Assembly: GCF_008298035.1 (NCBI RefSeq)
Contig: NZ_CP042910.1
Location: forward strand, 5,347,001 to 5,411,000
Reading direction: 5' to 3'
Length of the DNA stretch: 64,000 bases
Source of the DNA: Gimesia maris
GTDB taxonomy: Bacteria > Planctomycetota > Planctomycetia > Planctomycetales > Planctomycetaceae
The position numbers were made by a program, and so were the translations under genes. A model generated the notes under the pieces. That model was not told the origin of the DNA, searched no databases, and saw nothing but the letters and a program-made list of their open reading frames with translations. This document shows, in pieces, positions 56,324 through 64,000 of this stretch (within the stretch, counting starts at the first letter, position 1; each line of letters opens with the position of its first letter).

Positions 56324-57997
56324 TTAACTGACAGCCAGTCCAGTCATTTTCGACTTTGCTTCCGACACTTCATCGTCAGACATCAGACCTTCCACTTTAC
56401 GTTCAATTGGTATACTTCGCCCCGTATCAAGATGCTCAGCAATCACCTGCAGAATTCCATCCGGGGAGAGTTTGAAGGTTACACCAATCGGAGATCCTTT
56501 AGGAAAAGGGCCTCCCAGATCAAGAATCGCCTGCTCCAGTGCGATACAACTGGTTTCATCAACATCGGTATCATTTTCGCTCGTTCGAATTTCGTTCTCC
56601 AGCAACGCAATTTCCACAGAGGACTGCCCTTCTTCCATCGTGTAAAATTCTCTTTGAACAGTACGTGGAAGTTGATCGTCTACATGGATCATGTTTGAAA
56701 CAATGACCTGATTCAGTTCATTGTAAGCGCGAAGGCCAAAGCTGCGAGAAGTCACGTTGGTGATGAGTTTACTTCCCAGATCAACAGCCGCAGTTGGTGC
56801 CAGACCTATTATTTTGCCCGCCTCTGCCAGCGCTTCATTTTTGGCGTCTTCGTCCATTTCTACCAGAGTAGAAGTAGGTGATTCCGAACTGCCTTCATTG
56901 AATATCTCGATGGCCTTGTCTTCCAGAACCATTTTCAAACCAAAGATTGCGGCTCCTTTTGCCACAATTTGATTCGGGTCCTGCTGTCGAATGTCGAGCC
57001 CTGGAAATTCCTGCTCAATGCGCTGTTTCACCTGGGGCATATAAGTCGAACCGCCAACCAGGAGAATTCGTTTGGGAACCGGGAGGCTGGTGTTAGACTC
57101 AGCGCGTTCAAAAACCGTTTTTGTGATCTCAATTGTTCGATCGAGAAGATGGCGCGTCAAATCATTGAATTCATCTCGCGTCACTTCCGTTTTAATCCGT
57201 TCTCCTCCATACAACAATACCTGCTTGGCTGTTTCCCGGGTACTCAGAGTTCGCTTGGCTTCTTCAGCCATCAGCAGTAAATCGGCATAGAACTCACCAT
57301 CACCCAGGATGTCGTCTACTGATTCTCCCGTCTCTTCGGCTACTTTCTGTGCCAGAAATTGTGCCAGCTCTGTATCCCAGTTGAAACCACCGAGTTCGGC
57401 ATCACCGTCGGTTGATAATACAGTCAGTGCGCCTTTCTTTACATCAACAAGGGTAATGTCGAATGTGCCTCCGCCCAGGTCGTAGACCAGAACGGTATCA
57501 TCGTTTTCCTGTTCTTCACCATAAGCAATTGCAGCAGCGGTAGGCTCCGGAATTACATAACGCACATTCAGTCCGGCGATTTCTCCTGCTTTTTTAGTCG
57601 CTTCCTTCTGACGCGAACCAAAATAGGCGGGGCAGGTAATCACAACTTCGGAAATCGTTTTACCGGTTGTCAGTGTTGCATCGTCGACTATCTTCTTAAG
57701 AATCAGAGCCGAAACCTCTTCGGGGCGGTATTCTTTTCCATCGAGATCGAATCGCCAATCGGAATTCCCCATTTCTCTCTTCACTTTGGAAACAACGCGA
57801 TCGGCGTCGGTTCGGATCGCGTCCTTCGCTGCTTTGCCCACCACAACATTTTCCATGTCTTCAAAAAAGACGACAGAAGGGGTTGTCAGATCCCCCTCGT
57901 TGTTTTGTACAACCACAGGTTGCCCATGTTCATCAATATAAGAGATACACGAATATGTCGTGCCCAGATCGATTCCGAAAATCGTATTTTCATTCAT
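56324..57997 (-). CDS. dnaK: DnaK-family Hsp70 chaperone (operon-specific)
   Basis: 557 residues, shorter than housekeeping DnaK (about 640). All ATPase motifs are present: IFGIDLGTTYSC, IPEPTAAAIAYGE, DLGGGTFDITLV, LLVGGSTYMP. The substrate-binding beta domain is recognisable (about 400-530), with SRSFGLRAYN, but the C-terminal lid is minimal and there is no EEVD-like tail. It is therefore probably a specialised paralogue, not the general chaperone. Its ATG overlaps the GrpE stop by one base (TGATG), giving a dedicated GrpE-Hsp70 pair. Confidence 0.9.
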   Translation of the reverse strand: MNENTIFGIDLGTTYSCISYIDEHGQPVVVQNNEGDLTTPSVVFFEDMENVVVGKAAKDAIRTDADRVVSKVKREMGNSDWRFDLDGKEYRPEEVSALILKKIVDDATLTTGKTISEVVITCPAYFGSRQKEATKKAGEIAGLNVRYVIPEPTAAAIAYGEEQENDDTVLVYDLGGGTFDITLVDVKKGALTVLSTDGDAELGGFNWDTELAQFLAQKVAEETGESVDDILGDGEFYADLLLMAEEAKRTLSTRETAKQVLLYGGERIKTEVTRDEFNDLTRHLLDRTIEITKTVFERAESNTSLPVPKRILLVGGSTYMPQVKQRIEQEFPGLDIRQQDPNQIVAKGAAIFGLKMVLEDKAIEIFNEGSSESPTSTLVEMDEDAKNEALAEAGKIIGLAPTAAVDLGSKLITNVTSRSFGLRAYNELNQVIVSNMIHVDDQLPRTVQREFYTMEEGQSSVEIALLENEIRTSENDTDVDETSCIALEQAILDLGGPFPKGSPIGVTFKLSPDGILQVIAEHLDTGRSIPIERKVEGLMSDDEVSEAKSKMTGLAVS

Positions 57998-58791
57998 CAG
58001 GAATTCCTCTCTGCCGTTTCAGAAGTAGTATCTTTAGGGACCTCGCGATAAACGCTTACCTTTACTCGTTCCTGTTCCACGATTTTGCCGTTAAACTGAT
58101 AGCCCGGCAGCAAACTTTCAATCACTGCACCATGTTGTTCCTGATTATCCGTATTTACGGTGAGGCGGGCTAACTGGAGTTTGCGATCTATCTTTGAACA
58201 ATCAGCTGTAAACACCGTGACGCCTACATTTTCAAGAATCATTTCGAGATCGTCACGAACTCCATTCAGTTCTTTTGTGAGACGATCAGGACCAAGTTCA
58301 TCAGCAGACTTTTTCTGCAAGGCTTCAACATGCCTGGGAATCTGGTCGAGATAACGAATCAACTGCTTAATCAGGGGCATCATCAGAGAATCTGCCAAAC
58401 CTCGTTTATATTCCTGCATTTCATCATGAAGCCGACTAATCTGTTCCTCTTTAAATTTGTCGTAAGCCAGCTTCTTCTCAAATGCAGTCAAAACTCGCTG
58501 CTCACTAGACTGAACCAGTTCACTCAGGTTCTGAATCTCACTTGCAAGAGCTGAAGATCCCTCATTCTCAACACCAGAGGGGGGCACTTTTTTCAAAGTC
58601 TCATCAATATCATGCTCTGGTGACAGCGAATCGGAACCCATCGATTCGAGCAGTTCCCCCTGGCTTTCAGCATCAGGATTGGTATCCACTGACGGTTTGG
58701 CTGGATCAGATGAGTCTCTCTGCGAATCAGTCGCATCTTTTTTTACTTCCACCCTATCAGCTAATTCATTGTTATGAATTGAATCAGGCAT
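57997..58791 (-). CDS. grpE: GrpE-like nucleotide exchange factor
   Basis: 264 residues. The first 90 are acidic, Ser/Asp-rich and probably disordered. A long coiled coil follows (about 85-180), then a C-terminal GrpE-like beta domain (about 180-255, VGVTVFTADCSKIDRK, LLPGYQFNGKIVEQERVKV). The pattern of a dimerising helix plus a small beta wing is that of GrpE, the exchange factor for Hsp70. The coupled downstream Hsp70 supports this. It is longer than housekeeping GrpE because of the N-terminal extension. A 247-base gap separates it from the motor genes upstream. Confidence 0.8.
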   Translation of the reverse strand: MPDSIHNNELADRVEVKKDATDSQRDSSDPAKPSVDTNPDAESQGELLESMGSDSLSPEHDIDETLKKVPPSGVENEGSSALASEIQNLSELVQSSEQRVLTAFEKKLAYDKFKEEQISRLHDEMQEYKRGLADSLMMPLIKQLIRYLDQIPRHVEALQKKSADELGPDRLTKELNGVRDDLEMILENVGVTVFTADCSKIDRKLQLARLTVNTDNQEQHGAVIESLLPGYQFNGKIVEQERVKVSVYREVPKDTTSETAERNS

Positions 58792-58873
58792 CAGTTCCCC
58801 CCTCTTAGATGGGGACGCACTTAAACCTGCTCCATGGAATATTTAGCGCGTCTCGGTTGTTTCAATCATCAAC

Positions 58874-58886
58874 GGGGCTCCGCCCC
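58874..58886. other. Short GC hairpin in the motor-chaperone gap
   Basis: GGGGC-TCC-GCCCC in the 247-base spacer between the MotB-like and grpE genes. No T-tract follows, so read-through into grpE is likely and the spacer may hold an internal promoter or processing site. Confidence 0.35.
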
Positions 58887-59038
58887 TCTTCACCCCAAGT
58901 TGATATAAAAAAAGTCGCTACAAAAAAACTAATTGGATTTCAAATTGAACAAAATCTTTTTCAAAGCCATAATAATAGCAAAGATAAACTACTGATCAAA
59001 ACAAGGTTTTCTTGACAGATATTTACTTTTGACCATGT

Positions 59039-60619
59039 TTATTGGGACTTCGAATTCTGGTCTGACTGTTTTTGATACCTCGTACCTTCCCCGGTCAGCT
59101 CTTTCCATCCTCGTAAAAATCCCGGTAGTTCGTCCTCGTCCAGCAGCGTAACCTCTGGTTTATCAGCATCACTTACCGTAAATCCCGTCAGAGGCTCGAG
59201 GCCTGGATATAGCTCGGTCGTTGTATCGCCGGTCTTATCGACCTCAACCCCTCCCGTGCTGCAATTCAGTATGCGTTCCCCTTTCAGGATTTTAGCTTCA
59301 CTGTCAGCATTTTTTATGGAAATATCCCAAGTGATTTTTTGTAGAATCGGATGATATTTTGTCTTTTTAGACTTCTCGCGGAACATGCAGAAAACCAGGT
59401 ATGGTTTACCAGTGAGTGGAATCGATGCGTAATACGTTTCCTCTTCAATATTTGAAGATGGCGGCCTGTTTTTCTTCACACTCTCAAAACGCAATGCTTC
59501 ACTCGGAATTAATGTGGCTCTTTCAGCAAATTCGGTAAGCACACGCGGCTGTTTCCAAAAGCAGAGAGCGTCTTCTGGATCTTGCACATAGATATCAAGG
59601 TCGACAGACTTCGGAAGATCTTCGGCACGAACCCTGATCACTACACGAGCTGTTTCAACGGGTTTCATGATTCGGTCGTTCTGCTGTTGAAACCATTCCT
59701 GATAAGTTGCAATTTCATCTTCATATTCTTTGACGGTGTCCTGTGATTCTGAGTACGCTTTGTTCGTGTCTTCCAGTAATTTGAGAAGTTCAGCAAATTT
59801 CTTTTGCCAGAGCTCTTCCGAAACCTGCTCTGCCTCTAAAATAGCTGCGCACTGGGCAATGAGTGACTTATTTGAAAGCTGCAAATTCAGAATTTCTTCA
59901 TTCAGCAAGGCGTTTTTCGAGCTCATTTTGTCAAGCTCTTTATGTTTTTCTTGCAACTCAGACTCTAGCATTGTGTTTTGTTTTCTGGTTATAACCAGTT
60001 CTTTTTGAACGGCATCCAATTTTTGTTTCAGTTTGATAATCCGATCATCTGCTTCTTTTAATGAAGCCACTTTCTTTTTCAGCAAAGTGATTTCCAATCT
60101 GCTCGCAGTAAGTTCCTTTTCTGATTTCTCAAGCTGTTCCTTAATCGCATCAATTTTTACGATTAAAACAATTAACTCATTCTGGGCTGTAGTAAGTTTC
60201 TGATACAGACTTTCAATTCTCGAAACGAGATGCCTCACCATTGATTCTTTTGTCTGCAGTACTTGTTTTGTTTCAGCAAGTAGTGATTGCAGTGTCTCTA
60301 ACGTATTTTTCTTGCTGGCAAGCTCTTTATCGAGGTCCTTGATCTGGGAGTCCAAAGTATCCTTGTCCCGAATCAGTATAAGATTTTCGTTTTTGAGAAT
60401 ATTAATCTGTCTTATCAGGTCTGCGATTTTTTCCTCAGCTGAATCGATTAAGCTGACACGTCTCTGCAATTCATCGATAATGCGATCCTGGCCTCCTGCA
60501 TAATGTGCGACGCCATAGGCACCTCCGACTAGGAGGATCGTGGTGATCAATAAAACATCAGCCATTGAAATCCAGCCGATGGAATCTTTTTCTTCAGACA
60601 TCATATCCAGCATCTGCAT
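59039..60619 (-). CDS. MotB/ZorB-like stator protein with long coiled coil
   Basis: 526 residues from ATG 60619, which overlaps the stop of the MotA-like gene (TGATG) and has GGGGGAG 9 bases upstream; an in-frame TTG at 60637 is less likely. One TM helix near the N-terminus (about 15-35) has the MotB/ExbD pattern with an Asp at its cytoplasmic side (SMADVLLITTILLVG), the expected ion-binding residue. A coiled coil of about 270 residues follows (about 45-315), then a C-terminal domain of about 200 residues that I do not recognise; it is not a clear OmpA/peptidoglycan-binding domain. With the preceding gene it should form an ion-driven motor. Confidence 0.75.
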   Translation of the reverse strand: MQMLDMMSEEKDSIGWISMADVLLITTILLVGGAYGVAHYAGGQDRIIDELQRRVSLIDSAEEKIADLIRQINILKNENLILIRDKDTLDSQIKDLDKELASKKNTLETLQSLLAETKQVLQTKESMVRHLVSRIESLYQKLTTAQNELIVLIVKIDAIKEQLEKSEKELTASRLEITLLKKKVASLKEADDRIIKLKQKLDAVQKELVITRKQNTMLESELQEKHKELDKMSSKNALLNEEILNLQLSNKSLIAQCAAILEAEQVSEELWQKKFAELLKLLEDTNKAYSESQDTVKEYEDEIATYQEWFQQQNDRIMKPVETARVVIRVRAEDLPKSVDLDIYVQDPEDALCFWKQPRVLTEFAERATLIPSEALRFESVKKNRPPSSNIEEETYYASIPLTGKPYLVFCMFREKSKKTKYHPILQKITWDISIKNADSEAKILKGERILNCSTGGVEVDKTGDTTTELYPGLEPLTGFTVSDADKPEVTLLDEDELPGFLRGWKELTGEGTRYQKQSDQNSKSQ

Positions 60620-62436
60620 CAGGATTTTCTCCCCCAAAGTGAGAAGACACGACCGAAGAGCTTACCTTTCTGACCGTTTCCCGGAGACTCTTGATTGTCC
60701 GGACCTTCATCCAGGGGTTCCGCCCCCGCATTTTTCTGCCTTGAAGAAGATCGTTTTCGATTTGATTTCTGTCCATTAACCGGCGGCACATCTGACTGAT
60801 GAAATTCCGCCGACTGAAGTATTCCTGCCAGTTCATCAGGCAGTGACTTCATTGTTGAATCCTGATTGAGAATAATCGTGGCAAGAACTTCAATCGATTT
60901 GTTTAATTCCTCGAAATTGGCAGCAAGCCTCTCAGATGTCGTCAGGAAATCTTTGGAACCAAATTTAAATGCCTGAACCCCATCATTTAATGTTCCATAA
61001 GCATTAACCAGTTCTCCGCTGCTGTCACGATACTGGTCCGCAGCACGCGTAATCTGCTTGCCAGTCTCTCGAATAGCGGGCTGGAAATTATCCTGCAATT
61101 CGCTGGTCCAGACGGCAGAACTATGCTCCATAAACTTCAAGATTGTCGACTCTAAAGACTGAAACAGGGAAGTAATATGCTCTGGTGTTGATGTAAGCAG
61201 TTGTTCCTGATCCCGCAAAGTAGATGTAAGCGAAGCCACACTATTGGTGAGTGCCGCTACATTCTGGGCCATCTCTCGCATCGTGTCTGAAGCCTGATTG
61301 CTCGAATTGTGTAACTTGCCCGCTCCCTGGGAGACACGGCTCGAAGCAGTATTCAGTTCGCTACTGGCCGTTGCCAGCGCGCCTGAACTCTTCGAGCATT
61401 CTGTAGCTGTGGAGTTGAGTTGAACTTTGACGTTTTCGAGCGTTGGTTGCAGTGTCTTCTGAAGTTGAACACCAACCAGTCTTGCCTGTTTCATTGCTTC
61501 ACTGGAAGAGTCCGAAAAATTCCTGGCAGATTTGGAGAAGAGATCGACCTGCGATGAAAGCAATTGAGAAGTTCTATTGAAGCGTTCTACAGATGTAGAA
61601 ATCGACGTGGTTGCTGTATCAAATGAGCCCCCACACTGATCAAAAAGTTTACCAGTCGAAGTGACCTGTTTACTGATTGACATCACCTCCGTCTTCAGGT
61701 CACGCACCCCCGCAGCCAGTTCTTCTCCACAGGATTTAAGATCTACCCGAAATTTGGTAGCGGCAGCATTCATGTTGCGACTGTTTTCCGCATAGTCTCT
61801 GGCAATAGAGGCAATGAAGTCTCCCCCCTGATCGATGGCTCCGCGATACTGATTAATGCGTGTTTCTGACTCTGTAACAAACTCCCCAACAGACGCGCGG
61901 GCAGCATCGATCATTGTATTGATCACTTCGCTGAAGCCCGCGATCGCTTCGTTGATCGGCTTCGTCGAACTAACCACAATTTGAGTCTCGCATTCATCCC
62001 GGAGTTTTCTTCCCCAGTAGTCAACAAGCTGCAGCAGGAACTGGTTGAGAATGGCCAGTGAAACGCCAATCAAAACACCGACATACAGCGGAAGCAGCTT
62101 GCTTAAAATGTTGCCAAACGCCAGCGAAACAGAAAGATTTTCAGAAGGTTCAGCGGTATTAAAATCACTTCCCAGGAATCCCAGCGCAGTCAGAAAGACT
62201 CCGAACAGGGGAGCCATGACTCCCAGCCTTTTCAACAGGAGTCGCCAGAGACTGTTCAGAATCAGATGGTCCAGACATCTTAATAATTGCTCTCGTCCCA
62301 GACCTTCTCTGACTTTTTCGTTGGCCAGATCAGGCCAAAATGTCCGTATTTCCTGTAATTCAGTGCGCGCACGGTACCAGACATAGAACTGGAAAATAAA
62401 AAATGACAGCCCAATTACAATCATGACAATTGGCAT
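60619..62436 (-). CDS. MotA/TolQ/ZorA-like channel subunit with long helical tail
   Basis: 605 residues. TM segments: about 2-20 (VMIVIGLSFFIFQFYVWY), about 72-93 (GVMAPLFGVFLTALGFLG) and about 105-140 (LPLYVGVLIGVSLAILNQF). APLFGVFLTALG corresponds to the APLLGLLGTVxG motif of TolQ/ExbB/MotA channels. Residues about 165-530 are a continuous helical, Ser/Thr/Asn/Gln-rich tail resembling chemoreceptor or ZorA tails, ending in a basic Gly/Arg stretch. ZorA of Zorya anti-phage systems has this layout. The downstream MotB-like gene is coupled by TGATG. Confidence 0.8.
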   Translation of the reverse strand: MPIVMIVIGLSFFIFQFYVWYRARTELQEIRTFWPDLANEKVREGLGREQLLRCLDHLILNSLWRLLLKRLGVMAPLFGVFLTALGFLGSDFNTAEPSENLSVSLAFGNILSKLLPLYVGVLIGVSLAILNQFLLQLVDYWGRKLRDECETQIVVSSTKPINEAIAGFSEVINTMIDAARASVGEFVTESETRINQYRGAIDQGGDFIASIARDYAENSRNMNAAATKFRVDLKSCGEELAAGVRDLKTEVMSISKQVTSTGKLFDQCGGSFDTATTSISTSVERFNRTSQLLSSQVDLFSKSARNFSDSSSEAMKQARLVGVQLQKTLQPTLENVKVQLNSTATECSKSSGALATASSELNTASSRVSQGAGKLHNSSNQASDTMREMAQNVAALTNSVASLTSTLRDQEQLLTSTPEHITSLFQSLESTILKFMEHSSAVWTSELQDNFQPAIRETGKQITRAADQYRDSSGELVNAYGTLNDGVQAFKFGSKDFLTTSERLAANFEELNKSIEVLATIILNQDSTMKSLPDELAGILQSAEFHQSDVPPVNGQKSNRKRSSSRQKNAGAEPLDEGPDNQESPGNGQKGKLFGRVFSLWGRKS

Positions 62437-62549
62437 AACTGTGTCCTTATGTGTAGATCATCAGGGATCATAACCCCAACAATGCATAAATCCGCAGACT
62501 TAAACTATTCACATTTACACAATTATTCTATCGTGAAGAGTACCTATTT

Positions 62550-64000
62550 CTACCCTGGAGGTTCTATTCGTACACTTTTTTCATATAAATCCTGGCACAT
62601 ATTTTTATTATATTCACAATTGCGTGCCTCTGCTGGCTCTGAGTTCTTGCTGTATTCGCCAGCTGCCTTTTCATAAAGTCCTGCAGCTGCTTTGTACAAT
62701 CCGGCTGCTGCTTCGAGTTTACCGGCCCGTTTTAAGACGCCAGCCTGAAGATAAGTGCAATCAGCGCGTGCTTTACTGGCATGGAAATATCCATACCTTC
62801 CCGCAAGTTCATAAAAATCTGTGGCTATCAAAAAGCTTTTTTGTACCTGCGGCAGCTGGTTTGGATAAGACTTCAGTTGATACTTGCCGTGACTCACATA
62901 ACGCGTTCCTGAACTGACCAGATAATTCATCGTCTGATTGCGCCGCTCCGTATTTGTTCCGACAAAATGATCCAGCTTCATCTGTGCTGTCTCTGGATCC
63001 CCCTTGATGATCAGTTGATTAATCGCCTGGAGCTCATAAAAGTCACCCCAGGAGTACCAGAAAAAGATCAGCAGGAGTAGACAGATCATTGAGATGAAGC
63101 CGATAGCAACTCTGACGAGCCGATTTTCCAGATCCTTTCGTTTTTGATCAGCAGGGCTGATTTCATTGAGGACAAACACTTCTGTATCTGGGAGAGCAGG
63201 AATGTTACATTTCACAAGTCCTAATTTTGCCTGCTGGTTATCAGCACACTCGGCAAGTACGGCATGAAATTCATCCTCAGCTGCAGACTTGCTGTCTTCC
63301 TGTAGAAGCTTGTTCGCTTTGCGAACGTGAACCTGAGACTTCAGGCAGGCACGCTCAATTTTTTTTCTGATTTCAGGGATCTCGTCAAAATCGAGCAAAT
63401 TCAGTTTTGTCCTGGCCTGAAAAAAAAGGCGAGAGTTACATAAGGCCTGAATTTCAGCAACAAGTCGGTTCTTCTCTTTGATTGTTTCCGCTTCTGCTGC
63501 CAGCTTTTTGACTTCGTTGTCACCCGGAAACTCAAGTTCAAGCTGTTGAATCAAAGAGGCTGACTGGGAAAGATCAGTTTCGAGTGCGTTATGGACACTG
63601 CGAATTAGTGACAACTTTCTCCTGTTAGATTCACGCACCGCCTGCGTTTCGCGTTCTTTTTGCGCGATTTGTTCTGTGAGAATTTCCTGTTCTTTTTTTC
63701 GAATCTCAATTTCGTTGTGCCTGTCGATTCGCTCTTGCTGCTGATATTCAATGATTTCGGAAACCAGGGATCGGGCCTCAGTGTAGTCAGGCCATATCTG
63801 CAGTACTTTACCTGCTTCGATTCTGGCTTTCTGAAATTCCCTTTTATCCAGATATCCTCGCGCACTTCTCAGATAACGCTCTACCAGTGGCGCATCACCG
63901 ATCGTGCATCCGCACTGCGAGCAGGCAGCATCTTGTGTTGGTGGCGACGCCTGACACGTCGGATTGGGACAGTCAATCCGCAATGGCTCTCCACAGGAAC
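62550..64000 (-). CDS. Zinc-ribbon/coiled-coil/TM/TPR protein, 5' end outside window
   Basis: At least 482 residues. The frame is open to the right edge, so the start lies outside. The visible N-terminal part is a zinc ribbon (SCGEPLRIDCPNPTC, CSQCGC) followed by a TPR-like helix pair. This region is clearly homologous to residues 325-405 of the giant J-like/FN3 protein (both have PTQD...C..CGC, then ERxxxSAR...LQIWP/LQLWP). A coiled coil (about 80-190), one TM helix (LVRVAIGFISMICLLLLIFFWY) and a C-terminal TPR-like domain follow. It opens the part of the operon seen here and lies 113 bases upstream of the MotA-like gene. Confidence 0.8.
   Translation of the reverse strand, partial: SCGEPLRIDCPNPTCQASPPTQDAACSQCGCTIGDAPLVERYLRSARGYLDKREFQKARIEAGKVLQIWPDYTEARSLVSEIIEYQQQERIDRHNEIEIRKKEQEILTEQIAQKERETQAVRESNRRKLSLIRSVHNALETDLSQSASLIQQLELEFPGDNEVKKLAAEAETIKEKNRLVAEIQALCNSRLFFQARTKLNLLDFDEIPEIRKKIERACLKSQVHVRKANKLLQEDSKSAAEDEFHAVLAECADNQQAKLGLVKCNIPALPDTEVFVLNEISPADQKRKDLENRLVRVAIGFISMICLLLLIFFWYSWGDFYELQAINQLIIKGDPETAQMKLDHFVGTNTERRNQTMNYLVSSGTRYVSHGKYQLKSYPNQLPQVQKSFLIATDFYELAGRYGYFHASKARADCTYLQAGVLKRAGKLEAAAGLYKAAAGLYEKAAGEYSKNSEPAEARNCEYNKNMCQDLYEKSVRIEPPG

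Noticed and set aside
1-64000. CRISPR array, tRNA, rRNA, retron-type RNA
   Set aside because: No regularly spaced repeats, cloverleaf with CCA-type acceptor, rRNA segments or reverse transcriptase frame were seen.

Overview
The window is about 64 kb of a bacterial chromosome, most likely a planctomycete, perhaps a Gimesia-like genome. The pointers are moderate GC with GC-rich conserved genes, weak or absent Shine-Dalgarno sites at many starts, very large multi-domain conflict genes, an interspersed hairpin repeat with a GGGCGTTAGCCC core, and the style of the IS3 remnants. This is inference, since no rRNA or other marker gene is present. No tRNA, rRNA or CRISPR array was seen. Almost everything is accessory: a stack of defence or conflict systems separated by decayed mobile DNA.

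Region 1 (1-17307, + strand) is a type 2 BREX (Pgl) operon: pglW (5' end outside the window), pglX, pglY, pglZ, brxD, brxHI. pglX carries an 8-G tract and an AT-rich central block inside GC-rich flanks. Copies of one hairpin repeat lie on both sides of pglX.

Region 2 (17308-20577) holds a leucine-rich-like remnant, a Sel1-repeat protein, a small unknown gene and an old IS3 end fragment.

Region 3 (20578-34549, + strand) is a candidate regulated conflict cassette: a small unknown protein, two tandem paralogous one-TM proteins, an AAA+ ATPase, a sigma-region-2 protein with an unrelated C-terminal half, an unknown protein, and a 1469-residue helical-repeat/CHAT protease. A MoxR-type ATPase plus a VWA protein, and a lipoprotein ending at a strong terminator, follow.

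Region 4 (34.8-44.9 kb) is a graveyard. It holds an ISL3-family element with two in-frame amber codons, a third copy of the small TM gene cut off beside it, broken VWA and zinc-ribbon genes, an intact dynamin-like GTPase, a YbjN-like gene, a truncated GTPase, a broken SprT-like protease and a decayed IS3 element. Most premature stops are TAG at positions where Gln (CAG) would fit.

Region 5 (45.2-64.0 kb, - strand) is the most interesting part. It is an approximately 18.5-kb tightly packed operon, transcribed right to left and entering from beyond the right edge. In order: zinc-ribbon/TM/TPR protein, MotA/TolQ/ZorA-like channel subunit with a long helical tail, MotB/ZorB-like stator partner, GrpE, Hsp70, Hsp70-VWA fusion, a truncated J-like fragment, a giant J-like/zinc-ribbon/fibronectin-III protein, a zinc-ribbon TRAFAC-type GTPase, a GAP1-like protein, a small membrane protein, and a second membrane-anchored zinc-ribbon GTPase. 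Its parts resemble GAP1/double-GTPase conflict systems fused to a dedicated chaperone team and a Zorya-like ion-driven motor. The combination is the best candidate here for an undescribed system.
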